Notes under the pieces: generated by a model | What the model was told of the DNA's origin: nothing | The model's input: only the letters and a program-made list of their open reading frames with translations | Databases searched by the model: none | Position numbers and translations under genes: made by a program | Shown here: in pieces, positions 23,452 through 35,800 of the stretch | How positions within the stretch are numbered: the first letter of the stretch is position 1 | Layout of the letters: the number at the start of each line of letters is the position of its first letter | Assembly (NCBI GenBank): GCA_947034895.1 | Contig: OX344761.1 | Location: 93,509,447 to 93,573,446, forward strand | Source: Rhytidiadelphus loreus | Taxonomy: Eukaryota; Streptophyta; Bryopsida; Hypnales; Hylocomiaceae | DNA: 64,000 nt | Reading direction: 5' to 3'

Positions 23452-23651
23452 CACTATAAGAAACTAGAGTTTTTCAATGTCAGTTGACGGATTTTAGGTG
23501 ACATCGAATGTATCATCTTGTGTTTTTATGTTAACTATAATGCCAAACTTAACATTGAGATGCTACAATGGATGTTGTTGACATGAAAATTTGTGTTGTT
23601 ACATTCAATGTCACCTAAAACCATCACCTAAAACACAAGTTTCTAATAGTA
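23452..23651 (+). mobile_element. CACTA-ended foldback MITE, 200 bp
   Basis: The left end CACTATAAGAAACT and the inward-read right end TACTATTAGAAACT are inverted repeats, flanked on both sides by AAA. Arms continue inward (ATTTTAGGTGACAT on one side, its near complement on the other) with AACAT/ATGTT words, so most of the element can form a hairpin. Confidence 0.65.
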
Positions 23652-23834
23652 AAATCAACAAAATGATTCTGACAAGCTCCTATGAGGTGAAACATGGTTT
23701 GCGGTATTGTCTGTTGGTTGAGGAGTGCCCCCCAGAGGTTGTCACGTTAAGAAAACATTTGCGTTAAGAAGCTTTGCATATATTGTTGCAATGATATGGA
23801 ACTGACCCAAATTTGAGGATGCTCTTACTTTACT

Positions 23835-24100
23835 TAGGATGCTAAACTCATTTTTCAAAGTGGGCCTGTAGGGCAAATTTAGTGTTTTGTGAGGTAATTG
23901 TAAAAAACAACCCCTTGTTTTGTGCTGTATTAATTCTATGATTTTCACCCCTCCTAACTATTTTAGGGCCTCTGATTGCAAATATGAATTCAAAAATTAG
24001 CAAATTTTATCATGTGTTGCAAATAAAAATTCTTGTGTTTTTTCATGGTTAAATTCACCCTACATGGCCTACTTTGCAAGACAAGTTTAGTGTCCTGCTA
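23835..24100. mobile_element. MITE related to the Mutator-like family by its interior
   Basis: Inverted ends of about 40 bases: GGATGCTAAACTCATTTTT and a CAAAGTGGGCCTGTAGGG block on the left face a complement on the right (CACCCTACATGGCC then ACTTTGCAAGACAAG). The interior TGATTGCAAATATGAATTCA (23972-23991) also occurs in the 225-bp element at 42133-42357, and the inner ends resemble GGCCAGGGTGAATTG. The open frame at 23742-23948 is incidental. Confidence 0.5.
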
Positions 24101-24589
24101 ACTTTTAATCAGTGCAACTATGTTTTGAGTATGTTTAACCATTACATACAATATCTTGAAAATCCCACTTAGAGTCAAGTTCCAAACAAGAGTCAAACTG
24201 TTGGAGCTGAAACAAGATATCTTATACAAGGTCCCTACTCAGAATTTTTCATTTGGAATGCTTTTATATTTTTTTGTGTATGGCATTAATTTTTGGTATT
24301 TAAAATCTTCATGTTTAAAAAAAATCCACTCTATTGTACATGAAACAAAAAGATGCTTTGTTTGCAATCCTCTTCAACTCCAATTTTATACTCTCTAAAA
24401 ATTAATGGCATCGACACCACTAGACAACCTCATTGTTCTCAAAACGTATTAGAAAGGTTGAAACAAATTCAAAATAGTAGCACTACAATAACATTGCAAG
24501 GGAACCTCGCGTCCCATGCATTCAATCACTACCACCACTAGGATAGAAGAAAGCAAATGGTGTAAAAAGAAAAGCAACCCTCAAGAGTA

Positions 24590-24735
24590 TCTTTGACTTG
24601 CCAAGTTTTTTTCTTTTTTGGTTCAACTCCTGATTGTAGGGTGATGACAGCTCCCACCAAGTCATGTATATCTCATAGTTGCTCATGCAAACTCAATGGG
24701 AATCGAATCCGGACCACTGGAATGAAGTAAATAGC
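24590..24735 (-). repeat. Possible tRNA-derived SINE fragment
   Basis: Read on the minus strand, GATTCGATTCCC (about 24709-24720) is one base from the pol III B box of tRNAs, and the CACCAAGTC/GATGACAGCTCCC surroundings are GC-richer than the neighbourhood. No convincing A box, no full tRNA fold and no target duplication are seen. Tentative. Confidence 0.2.
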
Positions 24736-24738
24736 CTC

Positions 24739-25645
24739 TTAACCCTTAAAAGACCATCACTATACTTTCACCAAAAATACTCCAAAACTGCCCTTTCTAG
24801 TACAAGTACCAAAATTTTGAAAAACCATAGGATATTGTATTATATAGTATAAAAAACACGTGGTAAAAATTTCAGACATTTCCACCGGGTGGATTGCAAG
24901 ATAAGCATTCAAATTAACTAAAATCATTTTTTTTTACCCTGCAAAAAGTAGGGCAGCTACACTTCATAAGCTCACATTTCTATGAAAAAATGACCTAAAT
25001 GGTGGTGCTTCTTTGGATTTGTTTTCCTAGACAAGTTGGCCACATGCTTGAAAAATTTCAGATCATTTGAAATAGTACAACATATAGGAAAAAAATAGTG
25101 AGTAGGTAGTAGTAGAAAATGATTAAAAATACTAAATTATTTTCAATTTAAATATGGAATTGAAAATTTCCAATCCCAATGGTTGAAATGTTGTAATAAT
25201 GTATCTACATCCTACGATTTTATTTTTGTCCAAAAATATTGAAAATTGGGTAAGATAAAGGATTTCAAAGTTTATTTTAGAGTAGGAAACCCAAAACTAC
25301 CTGCAAACAAAAAATCTTCATAACTTTTGACTTGTTGATCAAAATGGAATGATTAAAAGCTTTTTGTGTATATAAAACTCTAGAAAATCAATTCCAAATT
25401 TTGTTTCTGAAAAAAGTGATTTTTCTGATCTGCCCGAACTGCCCGGTTGGGAAAAAAGTAACATATTAGGCTATAACTTTTGACTCGTATTTCCAAATGT
25501 CATGGAATTGGGTGCATATGAAAGATCTTCCTTGCCCCCACATTGTATCAAAATTTCAGCCCCAAATATGAAAATCTCCACTCGTAGGTACTTGCCCAAA
25601 ATTTCTATACCACCAAAAAATACAGTCCGGTCCTTTAGGGGTTAA
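24739..25645 (+). mobile_element. TTAA-bounded element, third complete copy (899 bp plus TTAA)
   Basis: TTAA at 24739-24742 then CCCTTAAAAGACC. The right side has GGTCCTTTAGGGG then TTAA at 25642-25645. The internal order matches 17957-18883, including a GATATTGTA block, a GATAAGCATTCAAA block, an ATAACTTTTGACT block and ACTTGCCCAAA near the right end. Confidence 0.7.
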
Positions 25646-25649
25646 ACCA

Positions 25650-27430
25650 ACCGTTCAACTCATGACTTGGTGTTCAGGGAGGCCTATTTGTTCTATTTAT
25701 ATGAGAAAATCTAGTATCATTGTAACTAATTATTTTCCATGAAAGCCCAAATTACAAAAAACTGTCATTTTAATGTAAATTGATTAGAATATTCAAGTCA
25801 CCTCAACTTAAATTCATTTCAAATCAACTTTAATTTTGAGGGCTCAAAATGGACTATATTATTTGGGAAGTCTCCAATCTTCTAAAGCGCCAGAGACCAC
25901 TTGCAATCTGATTGCTCATATTTTCAAGGCCAGCATTTGCAATAAAAAATCCAAGTGTCACCAGTCCGTTAAATTGATCTCAATCTCAAGTCACTGACAA
26001 AAATAGTTTAGAGTATGAAAGACATCATGTAGAAAAGAACTACAATTACAGCGCATTTTCAGCCACCAAGGAATTATTTTGGCTCCACTAGGTTAGTGAT
26101 CGCAGTAAGAACACATCATTCATGAATCCAATCGCTTCTCAACAACATTTGATCAAAGAATTTAAGAATCAATTTAACCAAACTTCTCAATGGTCAAGGT
26201 TCTCCCATCATCATAGACCTTTTGCCAAATGGAAGTTTTGTTGTGATTCCAAAAATTCAACTAACAGAGCAGCACATTGCCTTTCCAAGTCAACCTATCT
26301 ACATCAAATTTGACGACTAAGTAAATAGTGGGTAGTTGCAAGAAACATTTCATGTTTTTCGTTCAAAACTGCATTTTTTGGTCATAGAACTAGCAGTACT
26401 ATGCAATACTACTAATACTACGTTTTAGAAGCGCCCCGATAAATTTGCACCGTTGATTGAAGGCGCCTACAAATCTACACCGTTGATTTAGTACTATGTT
26501 ATACTATGTAGTACTACGGACTACTACGAAGTACTGCAGAAGCCACTGGGAGCAGAAAGTAGCAGAAAAGGGGTCTGTAGAGATTTTCATTTTTAGTAAT
26601 TCAAAAAAAATTCAAAAAAATTCCATAAAAAAATCCATTTTGCTAGAGAAGATTGTGCTCGCATTGCACCAAAAAATTCATGAAGGAAAATTTTTCCCTT
26701 TGCATAGCTTTTGCGCAAAGGAAGGTCACTTTGACCCCATGTGTGCAATCGACATGATGCTATTTTCATAAAAACTCATTGTTAGCCCTTTAGTGTTAGT
26801 AGACCTCCTATATGTCCAATTTGTGGCTTTAAATTTTCATTTTGGGGTCAAAAATAGGACTAAACCCCCCCAAAATGGCCAAGGTAGACACCCACTTGGG
26901 GGCAGGTTAAAAATAGTAAACTAATTTTTTAAAAACTTAAAAAACCTACACAAGGTCTGTAACTTTAGCATCTACCTTCATTCCAAATTTCATGCCAAAT
27001 GAACAAACAATGCAAAAGTTATGAGCAAAAAGCCAATTTCTAAAGGCAAGGGGACAAGAAATAGAACAAGTGTTTCTTACAATCACCTAGGAAGAGGTCA
27101 TTTTCCAAAATCATAGATACTAGAAGATAACATATATCCTCTGTGTTCTCTCCCTCTACTATGTGTAGTTCATCAAAGGGATTTGGTATCTAAAGCACTT
27201 GAGATGAACTTTTCAAAAACCACTAGCTTGAGAAACTCAAGGATTCACTACAAAAATGCTCCATGCATGCTCCATGCATTTATGCCAAATGCAAATAGAC
27301 AAACCCATCAGGTACAACCTTGTAACGAAATATGAATTCAAGTTATGACCAAGGACGAGTCCAAATTTTTCTAACAAAGGGAATTGCCCAGAACAACACC
27401 CATAGCACCCCAAGCTCTAATATGGCATTC
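25650..27430. other. AT-rich intergenic DNA with a TAGTACTA-rich patch
   Basis: At 26390-26560 there is a cluster of AGTACTA/TAGTACT palindromic words and two CACCGTTGATT words, resembling the subterminal DNA of some plant MITEs. I could not define ends. The rest shows nothing supportable. Confidence 0.3.
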
Positions 27431-27516
27431 ATGAGCTAACTCAATTATACAGGTCAGTGATAAGGCGGCCAACACATTGAATGTGAAAACAAAAAACTAA
27501 CAATTAGATTACCCAC

Positions 27517-27689
27517 CTTAAGGCACATGATGAAGGATGTGACGATAACGTCATGCCTCGAGAAATGCAAGTGCATGTATTCGAAAATCATATGGTTGAC
27601 TTCAAAAGGACAAAACGAATCAACTACTGTTGCTTGAACCATAGACTCTAGTCTCTCGAGAGGAGACTTTAGAGTGAAAGCACATAGCA
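27517..27689 (-). pseudogene. Orphan exon-like block, product unrecognised
   Basis: A minus-strand frame bounded by an AG acceptor (at 27690-27691) and an AAG/GTGGGT donor (donor bases 27516-27511). Its product has normal protein composition, including LKSPLERLESMVQATVVDSF and YMHLHFSRHDVIVTSF. It reads like part of a folded domain rather than translated AT-rich DNA. I could not find neighbouring exons that join it in frame, and I do not recognise the family. It may be a gene fragment captured by a transposon or an exon of an unrecognised gene. Confidence 0.3.
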
Positions 27690-29380
27690 CTAGTCAAGAT
27701 AGTGCATTGGATAGCAGAATTCTTTACAAGACATTGGTTGTCGTTGCAACATCCAAAATGAGAACAATCTGTATTTCAGTAGATCATTTGAAACTTGTTT
27801 GATTAAATCACTATACAAGAGGATCGATATTAATGAGTTTTTAACAATATTATACAACATTTCTTTCCATGTGTTCCTCAGTTCTATTATCACGCAAGTG
27901 GGCAAAATACTTTAGTGTCAGGAAAAATAACACTCGTCAATAGACCTCAGTAGCACCTTAACAAGATTATAAGCTCAACAAGTGCTTTAACACTACAACA
28001 CTCTATATGTTCCACTATAATGACCACAAAATGGCCGTGGTTCCTAGTTTCAAAATACCAAGCAATAAGAATCTCTATACCTACTGTCGGAAATTCACAA
28101 AACAGTGGCAAAGGAGGTGGAAAAGAAACATCTGATCAAGATCAACTTGTCTGGAACATGTATTTGACCTCTGCCCCAATAAATTGGAAGCAAACAGAAA
28201 ATGAAAATGAATAGAAAATTTATAGAATGCATCCATTAATTTGAAATAATATTAAAAGTGAGAACACAACAAATCTAAACTTTTCTTCCCCTCTTATGCA
28301 CTCAAAGAGTTTGAAATTTAAGATCCGATCACGATGCCCTTTAGTTGAACTTCAGATTCAAGCAAGGTAAGTATGAAGCTCTGCTCACCTCAGGCTGGAT
28401 CTGCAAGAATTGCTACAGTAAATTGTAGAGAGGTATATAGCAATCTGACACTTGCTAGGGAAATCAGAAGCAACTAGATGAGCAACATGACAATTTTGAG
28501 ATTTCAAATGCATTGATAGTTTGTCAAAGGTATTTTGATGGTCCAATGGATCAACACCACCTATATTAGATTAAATCACACCAAGAATAATGAGGAGACT
28601 GGACGAGAAGGTGATTTGTGTAGTTGGATCAATAATGAGAATCTCATCACTTATAGTATACAAAAAAATTACAACCTTTACGACCAATCAATCTGATGAG
28701 AGGTTAAAGATGCTTCACTAACAACGACTTCACATGCTAGAGAGACAATGGAATTGTAGAAACTAACCGAGAAAGAGCAAGGCTGTATGAAGCTTCTTGT
28801 TGAAAGAACTGACAATGTGAGCTCCATACATGAACGTATTAGTCTAGAAAGCATCAAGGGATGCAACATGGGCAAACCTATAAAACTGTTGTTGAGCTTT
28901 AAAAAACTGACAATTGCAAACCCATTGACTGATCCCTCTAAAGCTAGCATCGTTCTGCTCCTCAAGAGTACCCTACACACGGAAGATAATGAGTGAATTC
29001 AAACCAAATGCAAGCCTCACTAGTATTGTACAAGTACTCTAAAGATTTATGATAAGCAAAAAAGCATTTTAATATATAATGTAAACTTGAAGCGCGATTG
29101 ATGATAGTCCTATACAAAATCAGTCAATAGAACTCAAAATGTGCGTAGCTAAAATTCACAATGTAAAGCATATACAATGTAAAGCATATAGTAGTAAAAT
29201 GCAACTATGCAAGATTAAAAACCCTACCGAAACTTTCTAGACCAATTATACTCAAACTAAGGATTGCGAATGGATTGAAATTTGCACTAGCAATGCAAGT
29301 GTGGGACCAGATAAGAGCAACAGACCTGAAAGAACATCTCCAATTGTCCCTAGACGACATAGAATGCATTGTACCACCCG
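27690..29380. other. Gene-relic-like stretch without an identifiable gene
   Basis: Less AT-rich than its surroundings, with overlapping open frames on both strands at 28678-28996 and 29252-29497. No product is recognisable and no consistent exon chain could be built. The minus-strand frame near 29290 has a hydrophobic LGTIGDVLSGLLLLSG stretch reminiscent of a membrane helix only. Confidence 0.25.
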
Positions 29381-29381
29381 A

Positions 29382-29408
29382 GGGTTTAGGGGTTTAGGGT
29401 TTAGGGTT
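29382..29408 (+). repeat. Short interstitial telomere-type repeat (TTTAGGG)
   Basis: Three and a half TTTAGGG units with one extra G. This is the plant telomere repeat, here only about 27 bases long and 22 bases before the end of a CACTA-type element. On the minus strand it reads AAACCCTAA, the telo-box of some plant promoters. Confidence 0.7.
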
Positions 29409-30364
29409 GGAGGAGGCAAGGAGGCAAAGTCACTATAAGAAATTGGGCTATTTTGCAACTGCGGAAGAATGATTGCATATCTGATGCAACTAAACAATGA
29501 CTGCAGCTCCCTAATTGCACCGGATTTTTTGGCTCCACAACTTTCGAGTCATTCGGGAGTCATGCACGTGACTGCGGGATGAGCGGTTTCAAGGAGTCAT
29601 ATATTGTCATTGCGAGTCACTTGTTTGTGACTACATAGTCACTTCCCAATGACTTCAGCATGATTTGACAACTTACTTGGGCATTTCCTTAAAGACGGGG
29701 TGCTTTATTTCTTTTAATGTATTCTTCTTTTACTGTGGTATGAGTTTCCTCTTCCATTTAAGACAGAAATTGTAGAAGTATTTTTGGAAATTCACGAATT
29801 CCTCTTGTAGTATTTGTTTTTTGACATGGATTTCTATGTTTAGGTCTTATGTTACTTTTTATTCTTCCTTGAATTTGCATTGAGCACAAAATTTTACTTC
29901 ATCTTTAGTTTAATTAGGTCTTTTAAATGACTAAAATGTAGGAGAAGAATGTATATACCTCAAAAATCCAAAAGCGTAATTCTTATCCCTATTTTTTATT
30001 CTCCGTCACTAGATTTTTCACTACATCTTTTCATTCATGAACCCTACTCTTTTCATTTTATATATTTTAAATGAAGAGTTCTCCCTATATATTTTCTTCT
30101 TCTAAATTTTTTTATTTTTTTTGTGTGATTATTATTTCTACTTGTACCGTCTTCTCAAGTTTGAAAAGTACCGCAAGTCATCTCCCTTTTCTTACCCCTA
30201 TCTCTTTTTCTCTTATTTTTCCCATGCATGGATTTATTTTTTTCACGATCCCTATTTTTGGTTCCTCTTCTCTATTCTTTTTTTATTACCCATAATCTTC
30301 TCTGTGGTATTATCCCTACATTTTTGGAGTTCATATTATTTTCATTAACTCTTGTCTTTATCTA

Positions 30365-30599
30365 GTCCCGCAATGTGCTGAAAAACTTGTTTTTTTCACT
30401 TTAAATGCAAATATCTTGCAATCTATGCGGTCAAAAATTCTGAAATTTTTTCCACACTTTTAAATACTAGTTGGATGTAAGATCCTACGGTTAGATGTAA
30501 AAGAAAAACATTTTAAATTCTTTTCTACTCTTTGCTACAAAAATGGCAGTTTTCAGTGTTTCTTTGGTAGAAAAAAGGCCTTGCTCCTATAGGGGTTAA
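30365..30599 (-). mobile_element. TTAA-family relic, one end preserved
   Basis: It ends at the right with a CTCCTATAGGGG variant of the terminal repeat followed by TTAA (30596-30599), preceded by AAAAAAGGCCTTG. The inner words CACTTTAAATGC and ATATCTTGCAATCTATG match the 14-kb copy. The other end is missing. Confidence 0.5.
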
Positions 30600-30904
30600 A
30601 ATGATGCACTCTTGGAGACTTCTTTTTCTTTTGATTTTTTTCTCTATTTACTAATGCTTTTTTCAAAACAAACTAAAAAAATAAAGTTAGATTGACAATG
30701 CAAAGGCCAAAAACTAAAATTTAGATGACATTTAGCACCTCTAAGAGATAGAAAAACAATTTTTGGTTCTAATTTTTATAGAACTAGGTTGATAACTTTC
30801 ACAATGTCTATGTTTCATCCATTGATTTTTGTTCACAACATTGTTAAACTTCCAATTTGGACTTAATCAATTCCATTGTGAAGGCCATAGTCAAAAGTGA
30901 GTAA

Positions 30905-31045
30905 ACTATGTGATTGTATTTTGACTACAATTTACTCTAAGGTGACTACATAATGACTTCCGTGTCACTACTCTACTATTTTGATTGCGATTTACTCAAA
31001 TACGACTACGTAATGACTTCCACGTCACTACTCTACTATTACATC
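30905..31045 (+). repeat. Two tandem 65-70-base repeats with GACTAC/GTCAC words
   Basis: Two successive copies contain TTTACTC(T)AA, GACTAC(A/G)TAATGACTTCC and GTCACTACTCTACTATT. The motif vocabulary equals the subterminal repeats of the surrounding CACTA-type element. Confidence 0.6.
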
Positions 31046-31198
31046 AACATTTTACAAATCCTACATGGTTTGTCTTGCCTCCTACCACCCCACTTGTATA
31101 AAAGGTTTGTTATTTGAACTCTTTGTATTCATACACTAAATGGCTTGAAAATCCATTTGACACATATGCAAAATATAGTGTATTGTGTATCATATATT

Positions 31199-31330
31199 TG
31201 TATATGGTGTATGATGTATGAATCATGTATATGGTGTATGATGTATGAATTATGTATATGGTGTATGATGTATGAATCACGTATATGGTGTATGATGTAT
31301 GAATCATGTATTTGTATATGATGTATGGTG
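31199..31330 (+). repeat. 27-base minisatellite, about 4-5 units
   Basis: Units contain TATATGGTGTATGATGTATG followed by AATCATG, with single-base changes. Because 27 is a multiple of three, the minus strand stays open and reads a 9-residue repeat (IHTSYTIYM-like). That frame is a by-product, not a gene. Confidence 0.8.
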
Positions 31331-31379
31331 TCCGGTATATGGTGTACTCATTTTGCACATATCACCACAACTTGAAAAT

Positions 31380-31985
31380 AATCTTCAAATCTTTTAGATA
31401 TTAGAAAATAATATTCACATTTCCTAGATTTTAGAATATAATCCTAGATTTTAGAAAATAATATTCACATTTCCTAGATTTCAGAATATAATCCAAAATT
31501 CTGAAAAAACAATATTCACATTTTCTAGATTTTAGAATACAATCCTAGATTTCAGAAGAAAAATATTCACATTTCCTAGATTTTAGAATACAATCTTAGA
31601 TTTCAGAAGAAAAATATTCACATTTCCTAGATTTCAGAATATAATCCTAGATTTTAGAAAATAATATTCACATTTCCTAGATTTCAAAATATAATCCTAG
31701 ATTTCATAATATAATCCTAGATTTCAAAAAATAATATTCACATTTCCTAGATTTTAGAATACAATCCTAGATTTCAAAAGAAAAATATTTACATTTCCTA
31801 GATTTCAGAATATAATCCTAGATTTCAAAAATTAATATTCAAATTTATTGGATTTCAAAATATAATCCTAGATTTCAGAAGAAAAATATTCACATTTCCT
31901 AGATTTCAGAATATAATCCTAGATTTCAAAAAATAATATTCAAATTTCATAGATTTCAAAATATAATCCTAGATTTCAGAAAAGG
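31380..31985 (+). repeat. Tandem array of about 50-base TAGATTT units
   Basis: Roughly a dozen imperfect units alternate AATATTCACATTTCCTAGAT with TTAGAATATAATCC- or TTCAGAAAATAATATTC-type halves. A similar but shorter TAGATTTCAAAATTTCA array lies inside the other CACTA-ended element at 11215-11410. Confidence 0.75.
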
Positions 31986-32280
31986 ATTAAAAAAAGGGGT
32001 CATTTGTGACTACGGGATGACTTCAAAATGACTAGCCACATGGCAACATAGGAGTCATTTCCTTAAACTTCTTTTTTCTTTACCACTTTGGAAGTCCCTA
32101 AAGCTTTCATCCATTTCTACATTCACTTTTTCGTTCATTGGTGATAATAAAAGTAGAAGTCATATATATAAATGACTTGTTTACTATGACTCCAAGGTCC
32201 CCCAAAAGTCACATGTGTCCGGAATGATTGCGGGGTAGTCATATATTGAAGTCATATTTGTGGCCACTTTCTTGTAGTGT

Positions 32281-32697
32281 ATGCCACAATAACCTCAAAA
32301 TGGGGGAGATCGGGCAGCAAAATAAATTCACAAAAAATAAAAATAAAAACTTCAATATTTTTTTTCCATAGATTATCTTTTCTTCTACATGGGATGCTTT
32401 GATTCATTCCATTTGGATTAGTGATGTGAAAGTTGTGGAGTTTCTTGTTTAGCGGGCAATCATAGCAACTTCTTGAAAGAATTTTTTTTCTTCCACTTTG
32501 AATGCTATTATCTTTCAATCTACAAGGTCAAACATCACAAAAAAAAATTGTCACGTGATCTAAGACAAGTGTAGAACAAAATCCTATAGTTAGATTCTAA
32601 AAAATATTTTAAAAATTTATTTCATAGGTGAACGTAGCAAAAGTAGTAGTTTTGAGTGGTTTTGGCAGAAAAATGGCCTTGGGACTTTAGAAGTTAA
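32281..32697 (-). mobile_element. TTAA-family relic abutting the CACTA-type end
   Basis: The right end is GGGACTTTAGAAG with TTAA at 32694-32697. The interior matches (minus orientation) ATTCCATTTGGATTAGTGAT and CTTTGAATGCTATTATCTTT. It is truncated at its left, precisely where the CACTA-type element ends, so one insertion broke the other. Confidence 0.5.
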
Positions 32698-32870
32698 ATC
32701 ATTTTTCCTTGAAGATTAAAATATTCCTTCCAAAGATTCATTCACTAGCTAAAAATTGCAACGTTGGGACTTACGCTTTCTAGGGGAACAAAAAAGGGTC
32801 TTCCTAGTGTTGGTTAATAATGTTATATATGATGAAGTAACAAATTGCAAATATAATAGGAGTAATATGT

Positions 32871-35800
32871 GACCAGGGTGAATTGACCCCCTCATTGCCT
32901 TGAACTCCCCTCCGACCTCATTGCCCTGCTTCCCTCCCCTTCCGAACTCCCTTCCGAACAAGCACTGGATGACTTTTTTTCTTTTTTTTTGGTACAGATA
33001 TGGACAAGCGGACTAACTTTTCAAAGCCTTTTTTTTGTAGACTTACATTAATTTTGGAAATTAAAATTGTGTAAAATTGTCTCTTTCAATTATTTTTGGA
33101 ATTATGGGAAATACTAGTTTATAAGTTTATTTTCTCTTTGTCCATTTGGTTCTTATTTCAATTTTTTTTCTAAAATAAATTTGAATTCTTATTCAATTTG
33201 CATTTTTTTCAAAGTAGTTGACTATTTACAACTTAATCACATTTACATGTACTATTTATAAATCTATGTTAGTTATTTTGGCTACATTATGCTAAATAAG
33301 CCCATACTAGCTAATTTTAATGAAGAATATGCAATCAATATTAAAACCCACCTACAAATGTGACATGGCATGAAGAAAATTGCTTTTTGTTTGGATTTGG
33401 CAACTTTACCAAACCTTTTTTTTTATAAATAGTTCATGAGATTAGTAATGATGGAGATCCCTTTTGCTTTTGCACGTGCTTAATGACATTTACAATTGGT
33501 TGTAAGTCAAAATAGAATGTTGCACAGGAGAAGCAAACAAATAATCATCATTAAAATTTATGACCCTCTATTGCCTACATGGCTACATGAAATTTTTGTG
33601 GACCATTAGCCGTGCTTTTAATGCATCTATAGTATACATCACAAAACAATCACACAAATATATTACTAACTTTTGATTGATTTACAATTAATATTTCAAA
33701 ATACCATGATTAGGAACTCATTGAAAAGCACCTAAATTAGCCACAAATATTTTCATGTTAAAATTAGTCCAAAAGTAGAGTGACAAATTGACAATACAAT
33801 AATTTAAAAAATTCAAAACTTTATTTTCATTTATTGGCTTCATAAAGTAATTATAACTTGTGGTTCATTTTCATACCAAATTATTTATTTATTTATAAAT
33901 ACATTAAATTGAGTCCTTCCTACCATTTCATGTTGCTTAAAAATATTTAAAAGTAATAACAAGTCACACTTCTTTTCTTAAATTAGTGATAAAAACTTAT
34001 TCATTTTTAGTTTGAGGGAAGGAAATTTGTTTCTAATTCAAAATTGAAAACACTACAAGAAAAAGGGGTGTTTTGGGTGATTGCAAGAAAGATCGGTCCT
34101 ATGAGGCGTCACAATTGAAGTGACGGAGTTGGTTTTGGCCATAACTTTTGGAAATTGAAGCCAATGGACTTGAAATTTTTATGGAAGATTGCTAACTCAA
34201 AAAACATGAGATTTGTTATTTTTCAAAGATTTTGAAAAATAATTTTATAATTAAATATCAATTTAGCTAATTTGTCACACTTCGTGGTTTAGGGGTTTTT
34301 AGTACTGTGAAGTATCCAAAAAACATGATGTTCACTTGACTTTTGGGTAGCCTATTCCCACACTAGATGGGCATATGCCCACCAAAGGGAATTAAAAAAA
34401 ACACAATTCTTTGTCCTCAACATGCATGCAAATAGGGGTCCCTTGTGCATAGCACTCCAAACTTTCATGATGGTTTCAACTTCTAGTTTTTGGTGAAATG
34501 TAATCACTATCAAGACTTTATAAATGGACAATTTTTAGTTTTTATTTATTCATGATTTTCTAATTTTTATTAATTTATACTTAATTTTATCTACTTTCTT
34601 TTCTCTACTGTCATTTCTTTTAAGTAGTATTGTTTCAGTATTATAAAGTACTCAAAAATACTATTGGCCATTGATTTTTCAGATCAATAGCTGAGATTGC
34701 TCCATTTTGTATTACTCCTAGTACCCCTAGTACTGGATAGAAAAAAAGCAATTTTTGACCAAACACTACCAAAATCATTCGGTCTTTCTCGCAATCACCC
34801 TTTTAAGTATAGTCCTAGAAATAAGATATTAAGTATGACCTTTATGTTGACCTTTATGTAGATTTTTAGTAATAATTTACTGAAAACACGTGTACTTTCA
34901 ACAAAAATTTACTAAAAATTTACATAAAGGTCATTACTTAATATCTTATCTCTAGGACTATACTTAAAAACACACTTAAAACACCCCTTTCTCTTGTAGT
35001 GAAAAGAATGTTATAGTACTTTTTTAAATAATTCAAACTTTTAACTTATTCAAGCAATATTTTTCATACTTTGAGTCTAAATTTAGATTTTCCAAACAAT
35101 TATTTCTAAAAGAAATGAAAAAAAACTAGTTGTCAAAGTGTTTGGATGTCAAAAGATCCGTCTTGTAGACATTTTCATTTGTTTTTGAGTCATTTAATTC
35201 ACATTCATATTTTAACCAAAAGTTATTTTAGAATGATTTTGGAATAGGGATTTATAACCCCATAAAGACTAGGGGGTAGTTCATATTTAAAAAATTATAG
35301 AGATGTATAACAAAATTCAACTTTGAAGAATAATTCCATGAAGATTTCTCAACAAATTTTTTAAAATAAGATCCATAGATTACATCCATGTTGTTACATC
35401 AATTGCTACACTAACTAATCTTTTTTAATAAAATATGAAACTAGAAATTGATAAGTCTTCCTAAAATTGATTATAAATTTAATCTTTTTGATTATCATAA
35501 GATTTTTTTTTTCCAAGTTCAATATTCTAAGTTTTAATTATAGTGATCTTTAAAGACTCTATTCCACTTATTTATGTGAATCATTTTTTTAAGGATCATG
35601 TTTTGAACTCAAAAGTTTAGGTCAAGCATGTTTATAATCACTAAGCATGTTTATAATCACTAAATTATAAATGATTTGCATAGTGAGGTTGTAAACATCT
35701 ATACTATTAAAATGTGAAAAACCCACATAGGAATGAAAAATTCTTTACAACAACCAAAACCAATGTTTTTGTTCAATTCAAACATATTTGTCTTCATCAG

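Larger units (their letters stand above)
29431..32279 (+). mobile_element. Possible CACTA-ended composite element, 2.85 kb
   Basis: The left end is CACTATAAGAAATTGGGC and the right end, read inward, is CACTACAAGAAAGTGGCC. Both subterminal regions are dense in GTGACT/GAGTCAT/GACTAC words (for example 29535-29660 and 32000-32260), as expected for CACTA subterminal repeats. The interior holds a TTAA-family relic, a 27-base minisatellite and a TAGATTT array, but no transposase. Flanking triplets (AGT and TAT) do not match, so the two ends may come from different insertions. Confidence 0.45.

Noticed and set aside
29252..29497. Possible SWEET sugar-transporter first exon (LGTIGDVLSGLLLLSG)
   Set aside because: Similarity is only to a generic hydrophobic helix; no following exons found and no valid donor at the expected place.
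31110..31358. 82-codon minus-strand frame with a 9-residue repeat
   Set aside because: It arises from the 27-base minisatellite, whose period is a multiple of three.
32749..32961. Gene from the 70-codon minus-strand frame at the left end of the Mutator-like element, and overlapping frames at 36826-37117
   Set aside because: Both are translations of the GC-rich terminal inverted repeats.
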